Positions 29,919-43,770 of a stretch of 64,000 nucleotides of DNA are shown here, one piece after another. Below the pieces are notes generated by a model. It saw only the letters and a list, made by a program, of their open reading frames with translations. It searched no databases and was not told the origin of the DNA. The translations under genes were made by a program, and so were the position numbers. This stretch comes from Rhineura floridana (lineage: Eukaryota > Chordata > Lepidosauria > Squamata > Rhineuridae): positions 224,360,943 to 224,424,942 of the forward strand of contig NC_084482.1 in assembly GCF_030035675.1 (NCBI RefSeq). Reading direction: 5' to 3'. The stretch's first letter is position 1. Each line of letters begins with the position of its first letter.

Positions 29919-32900
29919 GTAAGCCCTTACGCAGCAATCGGTTTAATGGTATTCAGCCATGATTTTGCCCACCCCAGTTATCTTTATTTGCCAGGAATAA
30001 GCCCTGTTTTCTGGAGCTTGTTCATGGCCAATCTAGAACTTGTCCACATCCAGTGTATTGCCTCCATCTTTCATTTCCCTACCTGCAATAAACAAAACAT
30101 CTACTTATTAAGTCATTAATAAATTGAAGCCCAATCCTGAAAAGACATTGGCGTTATGTGTTCGAAGATTGCTGATTGAGAGTTAGGAAGATGATGTGAT
30201 CTTGTTGGGGTTTCACACCCCTGGCAAGAGCAGTTCTGTAGCTTGGGGGTGCTCCTGGATTCAGAATTCTCACTGGAGGTTCAGGTGAACTTGGAGGATA
30301 GGAGTGCCTGTTTCCAGCTCTGACAGGTTCTCTAGCTGTGGCCCCTTTTGGAATGAGATGATTTGGATACATCACGAGCTCGTAACTTCCAGATTGGATT
30401 ATTGCAATGCATACTATGTGGGGCTACCCTTGAAGACAACTCAGAAACTTCAACTGGTCCCAAATGCAGCAGCCAGATTATTGGCTGGGGTACTATTTTG
30501 GACTGACATAAACTCCATTTTAAAACAGCTGCGCTAGCTGCCAGTTTGTTTCCAGACTTAATTCAGAGCGTTCACATTTGTGTTTAAAGCTCTAAACAAC
30601 TTCGGCACCAGATATCTGAAAGACAGCTTCTCTATAGAGCCTCTTGGGTGTTACGATCAGCAGAGGGGCCCCACTTGGTAATTTCACTGCCCTCAAAAAC
30701 TTAGGGGGTGGCGGCCTGGGCAGGGCATTCTCTGTGGTGGTCCCTAAGTTGTGGAATTCCCTCTCATTCCCCGCAGAGGTGCAACCGGCATCTTCATTCT
30801 GCGGCTTGTGTCATAGGCTGAAAACAGACCTCTTTACCCTGGTCTTGCTTAATCCACCCTGAAGGGTGGGCATTAAATAAAAGTAATAGTTATAATAGAC
30901 AGTAATATTTATATTAATTATTAGGGTGGCTCGTAAGAAAACAAGTATAAACCGGCATAAAAACAGGTGTAGGGAGGGAAAACAACTTAAACTTAAATTC
31001 TGGTAGAGCAGCCTTGTGGCTGCTTCCCCCCCCCCCCCCCGTGGCTAATGGAGAATACGCAAAAGAGAGAACAATGGAGGAGGTAGAGAGGGGAGAAAAC
31101 CAGGAAGTTACATCACAGTAAACAAACACAGAGCTGTCCCCAAACTAGCTAGAGGTTCATCTCCCTATATCTGTACTAAAGCATGCAGGCTTGCTTATTC
31201 CCAACATCTATTTCACATGGACTCTCATATATTTCCCTCCTCCCTTTTCAAGCAAGACAAACTCCAGCAAAGCTACCCTGAAGCTTTAATATCTCTTTAC
31301 AATGTCTAAGTGCTGAAATCCATTTTTGCTTGGCTCTGTTTAACCACCAAGCCGCTCTTGGCTCACAAACCATTATGTGATGAGGATCTCCTATTTAGAG
31401 TCTTGCTTTGAACTGTGCTGACACTGGTGTCATTCTATGAGCAAAATCCAGAGACTGAAGATTAAGAAAGCAGAAATTTGACATGTTCTCACTGAATGGA
31501 GAATGACATTATGATACACATTTTGTTGCAGGACAGGAGGGCTCATTGCCTACTGGTATCTGCTGTCCTTCCTGATTGCCATTCATGAGATCAATCAGCA
31601 TCCCAGGATCTTACCCAACATCACCCTGGGCTATGACATCTATGAGAATTATTTCAATCCAAGAACGACTTATGATGCCATGCTAGATCTGCTTTCTCCT
31701 GGGAGGGCTAATGTTCCCAACTACAGCTGTGGAAGACAGAATAAGGCTCTGGTTTTCATTGAAGGGGTCGACTCGGACACTTCTGTCCAGATTTCAGCTA
31801 TGCTGGGAATAAACAAAATCCCCCAGGTATGAATACTCAAGCACAGGCAGCCACCCCTTTGCCAGACAAAATGCCAGGAGTCATTTAGAAGGGCTGCCCT
31901 TCCAACCACAATAGTCTCCCAGCCCCCATTTACCAGTCCATAGCAGGCATGTGGATGTAGGGAACATGTGAGATTCCCTAAGGAAGGGTTTGTCCTGCTG
32001 GGGGAACAATTGTCCCCCAAAAAGAATAATCAGAGCACTCTCTGACAGGGGGTGTGGATTGAGCTTTGGACTAAAGTCCCTGGGAAGCTACAATAGCAAA
32101 CTCTGGAGAAGCCAGGCTGTGAGATTCCCAGTAGCTTACTGGGAAAGTGCAGTGGGGAAATGTGGCATGAATTTTAGCTCAGGGAGACAGAAATGCAGCT
32201 CCCACAACTTCCACAAGGCCTTTAAAGGGTCTGTTTGGCAACAGTGATTTTGCTCAATACAAGTAAAGATATACTATCCCAACCAAAATGAGTAAACTTG
32301 AAGACTAAGTTGGGTAAGGGGAAAAGAGTGAAATGTTTCTGAAAAGGAAAAGGAAAAAACATACCGCTTTAATCCAATACAAACATATAAAATATAATCA
32401 AACCAAATAAAATTCCGAAGATGAAACAGTAACAACTGGATTTCTCAGTTCAGGTCAACATCCTTAGATACAAAGTTTGTCAGACCAAAGGAGTTTTGAC
32501 CCAATCGGTCTTGTTCAGTGGTCAGAAGAAGATTATTATGGTCACAGAGAATTGTTCCTCTAGGTTACTCCGTCTAAACAATGTGGTGAGCTGACCAGTC
32601 ATGTAACTCATGACCATACAAAAGTATACACAAGTGGTACTAGTTAATATTAAAAGTTGTGTTGTCCTGGTGATTTTCAGAGCTGACACTCAGATACATA
32701 AAAGCTTTACAGAATTACCAGAACACAGCCACATTTATGGTTTGCAGATCTTCTGAGAACAGCTGCTCAGAACCAGTAGGGTGCTATCTGTACTGCCTTC
32801 TTCCAGTTGGATGCCTCTTTCTTTTTTTGAAGTGCCGTCATGAGCAGTACAGGTATGCCCAAATTTGCCCATTTCCCTTGCAAAATCTCTGAAGGGATTG

Positions 32901-35900
32901 ACATGGTGATTCCTGCTGCAGAGCTGATCTTCCTCATGCCACCACAATAGGCTCCTTCCATTGTGAGCATCAGCTGATCTGTCAGACGTCATCATAGCTT
33001 ACAATGGTAAATCTAATGTACCAGATAGCTCCTCAGCAGTGCTCAGATGAGAAATGAAATGAAAAGTGAGTCCAGGTGTGGTGTGGTTGAAAATGACGCT
33101 CTTTCCATCTGTACAACAGTCAATGTAAGTGGCCCATTGCACACATCACATACTAAGTTTTACTTGCTTTTATCACAAGTACAAGTCATGGAATCATAGA
33201 ATAGTAGAGTTGGAAGGGGCCTATGAGGCCATCAAGTCCAACCCCCTGCTCAATGCAGGAATCCAGATCGAAGCATTGCTGACAGATGGCTGTCCAGCTG
33301 CCTCTTGAATGCCTCCAGTGTCGGAGAGCCCACTACCTCTCTAGGTAATTGGTTCCATCATAGAATCATAGAATAGTAGAGTTGGAAGGGGCCTACGAGG
33401 CCATCAAGTCCAACCCCCTGCTCAATGCAGGAATCCAAATCAAAGCATTGCCGACAGATGGCTGTCCAGCTGCCCCTTAAATGCCTCCAGTGTCGGAGAG
33501 CCCACTACCTCTCTAGGTAATTGGTTCCATTGTTGTATGGCTCTAACAGTTAGAAAGTTTTTTCTGATGTCCAGTCAAAATCTGGTCTCCTGCAACTTGA
33601 GTCCATTATTCCATATCCTCCATTCTGGGACGATCAAGAAGAGATCCCAGCCCTCCTCTGTGTGACAACCTTTGATGTACTTGAAGAGTGCTATCATGTC
33701 TCCCCTCAGTCTTCTCTTCTCCAGGCTAAATATGCCCAGTACCTCACATTAAACTAATGCTCCAATGAGCTTGCAAAAGATTGTTTCTCAAACAACAAAA
33801 ATATCATGGAAGATCAGTAAAGTGGCCCTAAAATGTTCAGAGTACTCTATTTTTTATTATTTATTTAAAATATATCTATCCTGCCCTTCTACCCTATAAT
33901 AGGGCACTCAGGGCGGCTTACAAAAATAAAACCAAGCATGTACATAATAAAATTGTAAACAGTAAAACCACAAAAACATTAAAATAAATTAAAATACATA
34001 AAATACAATATGCATATATATACACACATGTATACATATAAGGAGTGGTACTAAAGGGACTACAAAGGTAAAATTTAACGTAGAAGGCATAAAATCAGTG
34101 TCAGGCTCTACCTTCAGTCCCTCCCAAAGGCTCTCTGGAACAAGATCACTTTCAGAAGTCTCCAGAAGACCAACAGGGGGGAAGCAGAGTGGACTTCTTG
34201 GGGGAGGGTTTTATTTATTTATTTAAAATTTAAACTTTTATGTCATCTGAAAGGTCAGAAAAGGGTTAAACTGCTGCCTAGGAACACTCTACGTCTCCAT
34301 TAACAGAGTGCATAGAGAAATGAAGGGCATCCTGTCCACAGTTTTCAATTAATAAATAAAATCTGTGATTTGCCCAAAAAACAGAACAAATCCTCCATCC
34401 CTTCCTCTCCTTACTAGGTCAACTATGCTTCTGTTAATCACGTTCTTGACAAAATGCAATTGCCTCTCGTCTACCGGATGATCTCAAATGAAGAACCTCC
34501 AAGCACAGGGATTGTGAGTCTACTCCTGCATTTCAAGTGGACATGGATCGGTCTCTTTGCTCCTGACACCAACAATGGAGAAAGGTATCTGAACACCTTG
34601 ACGCCTGTTCTCATTAGCAGTGGTGTTTGTGTTGCCTTCTCACAAACCATCTCACGAGAGGCTCTTTTTATAAAGGATTTGTACGAAAAGCTCCTGCACA
34701 AGACTTCATTTTCCATGGACAGGAAAATCAATGTATTTCTTTACTACGGGGAGTCTCAGTCTTTCTTAGAGGCTGCACATACACTAGAAATAGTGGACGC
34801 AACCCTGAAGCCAATTATGGGGAAAGTCTGGATCACAATAGCTTTGTCATATGTCAGCTCCAACATGTCCCCCAAGATACTTGACAACAATCACATCCAT
34901 GGTTATTTATCTTTATTTGTCCACACCAAAAAAAGATCAAAACATGATGACAAGATGCCAATCCTCTATGGTAATCCAATTTTGCCAGTAGGACATCATT
35001 GCTTATATTCGAGGCATCTGTTATCTGTGAAAGGCCAGAACCAATGCAGAGTGAAGGAGAACCTGGAGGGCTTCCCTCAGGATGTCCTTGAAAGGAGCCT
35101 GTTTCAAGACACTTACGGCATTTACAACACAGTCCGAGCTCTGGCACACGTCTTGAATGCTGCATTCTCATCCAGATCCAAACGATTTTCGATGGTGGAT
35201 GGAAACAGATTGGAAAGTGAAAGGATCCAGGTATCGCAGGTATTCTTTTTCCCCTCTAGTGATATGGCTGGATATGGTTTCATTGACAATGACAGTCAGT
35301 TCCACTCTGCAGATATTATTTTTACTTAAAGATGCAAACTAACAAAGGGACCATAACTCAGTGGTAGAGTCACGGGTTCAATTCTTGGAGTTTCTAGTTA
35401 GATCTGTGAAAGACTTCTGTCTGAATCCTTGGGAACCTGCTACCAGTCAGGGCTGACTGTGTTGCTGTGTTGTTGATCATCTTGGTATGATGAACATGTG
35501 ATGTTCCTGTATGTGAATGTAATGTAAATATGGTAAGTGCAGGTTTATAATAGGAAATATGGTAAGTGGAGTGAGTGAGAAGGGGGAGTACATGGGCTGT
35601 AGAATGCTGGATGATGATCGGCTGTGTGTTTGAATGGCTGAAGGTATAAATGAGAGGATGACAGTTGAGTCGTGGTGGGGGTTGGACAGGGGGGTTGGAC
35701 AGGGAGGTTGATGTGGAGAGTAAGAGGTGGCTGTTGAGGTATTGGATTGGGAGTTCTGAGGCAAATAGTAGGAATTAGGAACATAAGAGAAACATATATG
35801 AAACCATATGCTTGTCAATGAAATCTATTTGTAATCTTGTTATTCTTAGTGTTATCAATAAATATTTTCTTGGTTTACTTAAAGCCTGATTCCTCAGCTG

Positions 35901-38900
35901 GGGAATCTTAAAGATGCAAACTAACAAAGGGAGCATCACTCAGTGGTAGAGTCACTGGTTCAATTTTTGGAGTTTCTAGTTAGTTCTGTGACAGACTTCC
36001 ATCTGAATCCGTGGGAACCTGCTACCAGTTAGGGCTGACATACTGAACTAGATGGAGCAAAGGTCTGACTCTGTATAAGGCAGCTTACTATCTTGGAGGC
36101 AGACTCTGAAAGGCTTTCAGAAGCGTTGGTGAGATGAGGTGCCATTTTGCCTATTTCTGAGGTGAGGTGGACTCTCCTCATACCCAATGGCAACTCTGTT
36201 TCTCCTGGTGCCTATTTCTTAGGTTCCACTGCTGGGAGAAAGCCTAGTTTCCCAACACCACAATTACATTGTGAACATTAAAAAAGCATCAAGGCTGTAT
36301 GGCCAATCTGTGTTTAGAAGGCACGTGGACCAGCAGGGTGGGAATGACCAACTTTTGCTCAATGCTGGGATTTTCTCTGTCATTCCAGGTTCACCATTTC
36401 TTGAGCAATTTCCAGTGTTACAATTCTTCCATGGATGGTGCATATTTGGATGAGAAAGGGGACCTGGCTGCTGACTTTGACATTGTGAACTTTGTGATGC
36501 TTCCCAACAACTCCCTTCATATAAGGAAAGTTGGGTGGATGGAGAGTCACGGATCTCCAGGCATAAAAGTCACCATTGATCAAGATGCCATTGTGTGGCC
36601 CCGTTGGTTTAACAAGGTAGATGAAGCCATTCAGTTCACTTTACGCTTGTTAATAATTATTAATCCCACACCCCCAGCTTTATTGATTGGGGGAAAGTGC
36701 TTGTATTAAAAAGGATGTTTTTTCAATATTCACTCCTTTGCCAAATACATTTGCTCACACAATACAGCTACTCCTTCACCAAAAAGCATAGCAATTATAA
36801 ATTACTTTATTTACTTATTTATTCATTAAATTAATATTCTGCCCTTCCTCCCAAAGAAGCTCAGGACAGAAAACAATACAGTTTAAAAACTATTAAAAAG
36901 AGTTAAAAACGATCACATCCTTCCACAGCTAATAATTTCAGGGCTGCCCAAACAATACATCCACTCCTTCACCAAAAACATGGCAATTATAAAATATTTT
37001 GTTACATTGTTTATTCATTAAATTAATATTCTGCCCTTTCTCCCTTTTGAGGACAGAAAACAATGCCCTTTAAAAACTATTAAAAAGAGTTAAAAACGAT
37101 CACATCCTTCCACAGCTAATAATTTCAGGGCTGCCAGGAACAATAAGATGCCTGAGTAAACAGGAATATTTTAAAATTCCTCTTCAGGGAAACTGACACA
37201 TTTCACCAGGGAGGGCATTTAAGAGAGTGGGCGCCACCACCACCAGGATCGTCTCAGGGGTCACCAACTGGAATACACCCCACGGCAGCACAGTATTAAA
37301 GCTCTAGTTTTCCTACTCTCATGTTACGTCAGGAGCAGGCAACCTTTTTCCCCTGTCAAGGGCTACATTCCCTCAGAGGTAATCTTTCAGGGGGCTTCAT
37401 CCTTGCAGGAAGTGGAGCCAGAGTCAATGTGTCAATGATGGGTGGAGCCAAAGATGAAAGTTTTCTGTATCAACCGATGCAGAATAAAAACAAACCTGAC
37501 TCAGTTTTCACCACTTAGTATATTTCCATATCCTATTCAGGACTGTTCAGAAGTAAGTCCTACTGGTTTTGAGGGGACCAAAGCAGGATGGAATCAAGGT
37601 TCCCCGAAGCACAAATTCTTTGGAGGCCAGTCTGCCTCAGGTTGGAAGAAACAGGTGAGAAGCACAGATTGTAATAGGGTTGCCAAAGACAGACTGTTGA
37701 CTTTTCGCCGAGCCTTGAAGACCTGGCTCTTCAGGCAGGCCTATGGGATCTCTGGGGTGGGTTAGGTTTTATACTATGTTAGCGTAGGATGGTTCTGTTA
37801 GATGAGATGTTATGATATTAATACTGTGATGATTATGTATATGTTGAGATTGTATTTTATATTGTACATCGCCCAGAGTGTCCGTTCAGTCAAACTGAAA
37901 AAGTGCAGCTTCCAAATGAGTAACATGGGCTCCTTTGAACCTTCCCAATACGTGCATTTTTTCTTTACTTAAGGTTTCTAACTGACCCGAAGGAAATAGC
38001 AAACATGGAGAAGAGGCAAGGAAACAGGGCAGAAGAGGGGAGGGAAAGATCTATGTAGTGGCCTGCTCTTGGAGAGAATCTATGAGGTCAGGTGGACTTG
38101 AGAATGTCATGGAGAAGGCTGGGCTGAGAAGATCATGAAGACTGAACTAGCCTCTAGCAAGGGTTATCTTAAAGTGAAATTGTATACATGTTTAAACAAA
38201 ATCAAGGTCCAAACTACTCATGACATTCAACTTTAATCTTTTTTTTAAAACAATAATAAAAATAACAGTTTCTGGAGGGCCTGATCTGGATCCAGACTGT
38301 TTAATTTTCTTCCTTCCATTCTGCACCCCTGACAAAAACACCTTCCATAATCACCCCACTGCAGTTGCTATTGGAATGGGAGGGAAACTCCTATTGACTC
38401 CGATGAGTTTCCATAGGCACAAATACCCCTAACACGTGAGCCTCTGTCTTTATGGGCAGATGGTGCCTCGTTCCAGATGTACTGAGAGCTGCCGCCCTGG
38501 GGATGTCAAGGTGATCCGGGAAGGAGAGCCGCTTTGCTGCTATGATTGCGCTCCCTGCGTGGAAGGGACAATCTCCACCGTGGAAGGCAAGTGACTCCAG
38601 AGCAAAGGGCTATAGCTTTGTAACAGAGCGTCTGCCTGGCATGCAGAAGGTCCTAAGCTCAATCCCCAGCATCTCCAGGTATGGCTGGGACACCTGCCCC
38701 AAAACATGTAGAGCCACTGCCAAGTCATTGGACACAATACTGAGCTAGATGGAGTTCTCTTCTGGCTCTTAATGTGGTGTCAATAAACTGATGGTGAACT
38801 AAGATTACCATGCTTTCCTCCTAGGAAACCTAATTTGTTCTTGCCAGTCTGGTCCCCATTCAATAGCACCAGCCATCGCAAGGGGTCATTTATTTATTTA

Positions 38901-41900
38901 TTTATTTTATTAGATTTATATACCGCCCAACTAGCATTAGCTCTCTGGGCGGTGAACAACAGAATATAAAAATACAAAACATCTCAGATCTCATAATAAA
39001 TACAGCATAAACATATATAAAACAAGAAATCAAAAACAATTACAACAAAATTTAAAACTAAAACGAGTTACATATTAAAACGCCATAGCAAAGAGGCAAG
39101 TCTTAACCAGGCGCCAAAAGGAGAGCAATGTCGGCGCCATACGCACCTTTTCGGGGAGACTGTTCCACAGTTCGGGGGCCACCACTGAGAAGGCCCTAGA
39201 TCTTGTCACCGTCCTCCGAGCCTCCCTATGAGACGGAACTCGGAGAAGGGCCTTCGATGTGGAGCATAGTGTATGAGCAGGTTCATATCGGGAGAGGCGT
39301 TCCGATAGGTATCGTGGTCCCGTGCCGTATAGGGCTTTATAGGTCAAAACCAACACTTTGAATCTAGCCCGGAAGCATATTGGCACCCAGTGCAAGCGAG
39401 CCAGAACAGGTGTTATGTGTTCCGACCGCCTGGTCCCCGTTATTAATCTGGCCGCCGCATTTTGGACAAGCTGTAGTTTCCGAACTGTCTTCAAAGGCAG
39501 CCCTACATAGAGCGCATTGCAGTAGTCCAGTCGTGAGGTTACCAGAGCATGTACGACTGATGTTAGGTCCTCCCTGCTCAGATAGGGACGTAGCTGGGCT
39601 ACCAGCCGAAGGTGGTAGAAAGCATTCCGTGCCACCGATGCCACTTGGGCCTCAAGTGACAGGGAAGGATCTAAAAGAACCCCCAGACTACGAACCCGGT
39701 CCTTTGGGGGAATGTAACCCCATCCAGGACAGGGTGTATATCCACCATCCGATCCGGGAAACTGTTCACCAGCAGCATCTCAGTCTTTTCTGGATTGAGC
39801 CTCAGTTTGTTAGCTCTCATCCAGTCCATTATCGCAGTCAGGCAACGGTTCAGCACATCGACGGCCTCACCTGAGGAAGATGAAAAGGAGAAATAGAGCT
39901 GCGTGTCATCAGCGTACTGGTGGCAACGCACTCCATAGCTCCTGATGACCGCACTCAACGGCTTCATATAGATGTTGAAAAGCATGGGAGACAGAACCGA
40001 ACCCTGCGGGACTCCACATTGCAGAGCCCACGGTGTCGAGCAATGTTCCCCAAGCACAACCCTCTGGAGACGACCTGCTAAGTAGGAGCGGAACCACTGC
40101 CAGACAGTACCCCCGACTCCCAACTCCGCAAGCCTCTCCAGAAGGATACCATGGTCGATGGTATCAAAAGCCGCCGAGAGATCAAGGAGGATCAACAGAG
40201 TTACACTCCCTCCGTCCCTCTCCCGACAAAGGTCATCATACAGGGCGACCAAGGCTGTCTCAGTGCCAAAATCGGGCCTAAACCCCGATTGAAACGGATC
40301 TAGATAATCAGTTTCATCCAATAGCACCTGGAGCTGGCCAGCAACCACTCATTCCAAGATCTTGCCCAGGAACGGAACATTTGCTACTAGTCTGTAGCTG
40401 TTGAAATTTTCCGGGTCCAAGGAAGGTTTTTTCAGGAGTGGTCTTACTGCTGCCTCCTTCAGACAGCCCGGGACCACTCCCTCTCGTAAAGAGGCATTTA
40501 TCACTTCCCTGGCCCAACCAGATGTTCCATCCCTGCTAGCTTTTATTAGCCAAGAGGGGCAAGGATCTAGTACCGATGTGGTTGCACGTACCTGTCCAAG
40601 CACCTTGTCCACGTTCTCGAGCTGAACCAACTGAAACTCATCCAGTAAAACATGACAAGACTGCGCTCTGGACGCCTCACTTGAATCATCTGCTATAAAC
40701 TGGGAGTCTAAGTCCCGGCGGATGCATAAGATCTTATTCTGGAAGTGTTCAGCAAACTCATTGCAGCAGACCATCGATGACCCTACCGTGTCCTGAGGGT
40801 AAGTATAGAGTAACCCTCGGACAACTCTGAAAAGCTCCTCTGGGCGGGAAAGAGATGCCTTAATAGTGGCAGCGAAATATTGTTTTTTCGCCACCCTGAC
40901 CGCTTCCAAATACTGCTTAGTGGAAACACTTACCAGCACATGATTGCATCCATCGGGAGTTCGTCTCCACTTCCGCTCAAGCTGTCTCCTATCCTGTTTC
41001 ATCGCTCTCAGCTCAGGGGTATACCAAGGAGCTGTATGAGCTCTACACAGGAGAGGGCGCACAGGAGCAATCGTATCAACAGCCCGAGTCATCTCCGCAT
41101 TCCACAGTTCAACCAGGGCTTCGATAGGAGCGCCAGTCTTATCAGCCGGAAAATCCCCAGAGCCCTTTGAAAACCTTCAGGATTCATTAGTCTCCGGGGG
41201 CGGACCATTTTAATAGGTCCCCCACCCTTGCAGAGGGGAAAAGCCACTGTAAGTCTAAACTTCAGCAAGCGGTGATCTGTCCATGACAACGGGAGAGATG
41301 TAAAACTCCCCACATCCAGATCACCATCCCCATGTCCAGTTGCAAAGACAAGATCTAGAGTATGCCCCGACACATGTGTTGGGCCGCTGATATATTGAGA
41401 CAGCCCCATGGTTGTCATGGAAGCCATGAAGTCCTGAGCCGCCCCAGATAAAGTAGCCTCAGCGTGGATGTTGAGATCTCCCAGTACCAATAGTCTGGGG
41501 GATCTCAACAGCACCTCCGAGACCACTTCCGTCAGCTCAGTTAGGGAAGCCATTGGGCAGCAAGGTGGGCGGTACACCAACAAGATTCCCAGTCTGTCCC
41601 TCTGACCCAACACTAGGTGCAAACACTCCAGACCAGTAACTGCATGGACATGGTGCTTGATGAGTGAGATGGAACTCTTATAGACCACAGCGACCCCACC
41701 TCCCCGACCCTCGGATCTACCATGATGCTGAACCAAGTACCCCGGTGGGCAAAGCTGAGAGAGACTAACTCCTCCCTGCTCACCCACCCAGGTCTCGGTT
41801 ATACATGCCAGATCAGCTGCCTCATCCGCAATCAGATCATGGATGAGGGAAGATTTATTTTGTACCGACCTGGCATTTAAAAGCAGCACCTGGAGATCTG

Positions 41901-43725
41901 AGAGTTGGCTGATAGGACAACCGACAACCCTATGGATGTGAGAAGGACCGGAACAAGGCACAGCCATTACATGTCTGGGCCGCATTCCCCTTACCTGGCA
42001 TGTCCTTCTCCCAACGCCATACCTCCCTCTGCCCATCACTACACTAATTGGGGCCCGCTCCAGTCCCCCCAATGGGCGAGAAAACCTCTCTCCTAGGCAC
42101 ATGATAGAACTTAAATACCCAAAAACTTAAAAACAATAAAATGAAACAATATACACACACACACTCTCATACACATCAAATGCACTTACATATACATAAC
42201 AAGGACCGAACATACATATATACATTCACACATCATCCACAATCAAGCGCCTCCGCACAATCCCACACTCAGTACGACAGGTACTGATGCCAAAAACCCT
42301 TCTTCTTCGAACGAGAGGGCCGCATTGTCAGACAACACTAAAGATGGTTGGAGTGTGTCAGATGTGTCAGCTGTGTCAGCTAACCTCTTCGGCGCAGTGC
42401 CATCATCAGGAACCAGGCTCCCCCAAAAGTTACTCGTGTCTCTCTTGATCCGAAAAGCGAAGCCGGGGACACCCAAAATGCCCGGCAACGGCAGCGACAA
42501 AGAAGCGCAAGCCACAACGCAAAGCTGTAACAGCGGCAAGAGAACACGAATCCACAGCGACGAAGCACAGGGCCACAGCGACGGCGACTGGAACAAGCTC
42601 CGAAGGGAAAGCAAAACACAGCAGCAGCCAATCGGAACAGACCGCACACCCAGCCGCACGACAGCGACGAAAGAAGCACAGACTGCAGCGGGGAGCAGCA
42701 TCGAAAAGAAAAACAGCGGCAGTGACAGAGCGCCGATGGAAAGCGCACATGCCGCCCAAAGTGGCATAGACCACAGCACCAGCAGCAGCAAAACGACTGC
42801 AGCCACCAACAAATCCAAGCACAGAGCCAGCAACAGCTGCAGCGAGGCGCACAGCAGCAGCGAACGGAGGCGACAGCCAGAGACGTAGGGACGCAAACAG
42901 ACAGCCAAGAAGGCAGGAGGCCGTCCTCATCCCCAGCCTCAATTTCTGCACCTCGCAGTTCGCAGCTCGCAGCTCATGCACAAGTTCTTAAAGTCACAGT
43001 TCTAATAGTCTGTTTATGCAGATTCTGGAAAGCACAAATGGGAACAAGAGGGGAGCATCTGTGGACAGCACTGGGGACGGGGGTATGACTGAGTGGATCC
43101 AGGATGTGTTCAATGTATCTTTGCAGGAAGGAGTCGTCGCAGCCACACTGAAAGAGGCAGTGATGACAGCCCCTGAAAAAAAATCCACCCTGACGCCACA
43201 CTGGTTTGTGACAACTTCTGCCCTGTTGCAAATACACAATTTTTTTCAGGAAGGTGCTCAGAGCTTGGAAGTAACTAGTTACAAGTAACGAATTACTTGT
43301 AATTCATTACTTTTTGAGGAACGAGTGGTAATTCCTTTACATTTTGATTGTAATAGAACTAGGAGTAATTTTACTACTTTTGTGGAGTAATTGTAACGTT
43401 TCCAGAATTACTTTTGGGCATTACTCGGGGGGGGGAGCAGGAGGAGTCTTCTGCTCCTCTGATTTGTGGATGAAAATCATGTGCCTCAAACTGGGCTTCT
43501 GTGCAGCATCGCTCTTTCTTCATGCTCTGTGGATGGGCAGGAGGCTACGAGGGAGGAGGCGGAGAGTGAGACGGGGTGAAGTGGAGAAAACAATTATTTA
43601 AAAAAACGAATAGTGGTGGTGAAGAATGGAGGGGGAAAGGATCCAGAGGTCAAGAACATGGATAAAGGAGGAGAAGGAGGCAGCAGCAGAATGGAGATAA
43701 AGAACTGTGGAGGTGAAAGATAACA

Positions 43726-43770
<45 letters not shown>

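Noticed and set aside
32735-32995. Possible minus-strand exon in V2R intron 2
   Set aside because: No splice consensus or family similarity could be seen.
35231-35240. Alternative donor CCAG|GTATCG for V2R exon 3
   Set aside because: It would drop three residues that align with the second V2R (ending SQ) and are typical of the family; the later donor at 35240 is preferred.
42325-42908. Several overlapping 180-220 codon frames on both strands
   Set aside because: They lie in the GC-rich L2 leader where stops are rare; kept only as a low-interest finding, not as genes.
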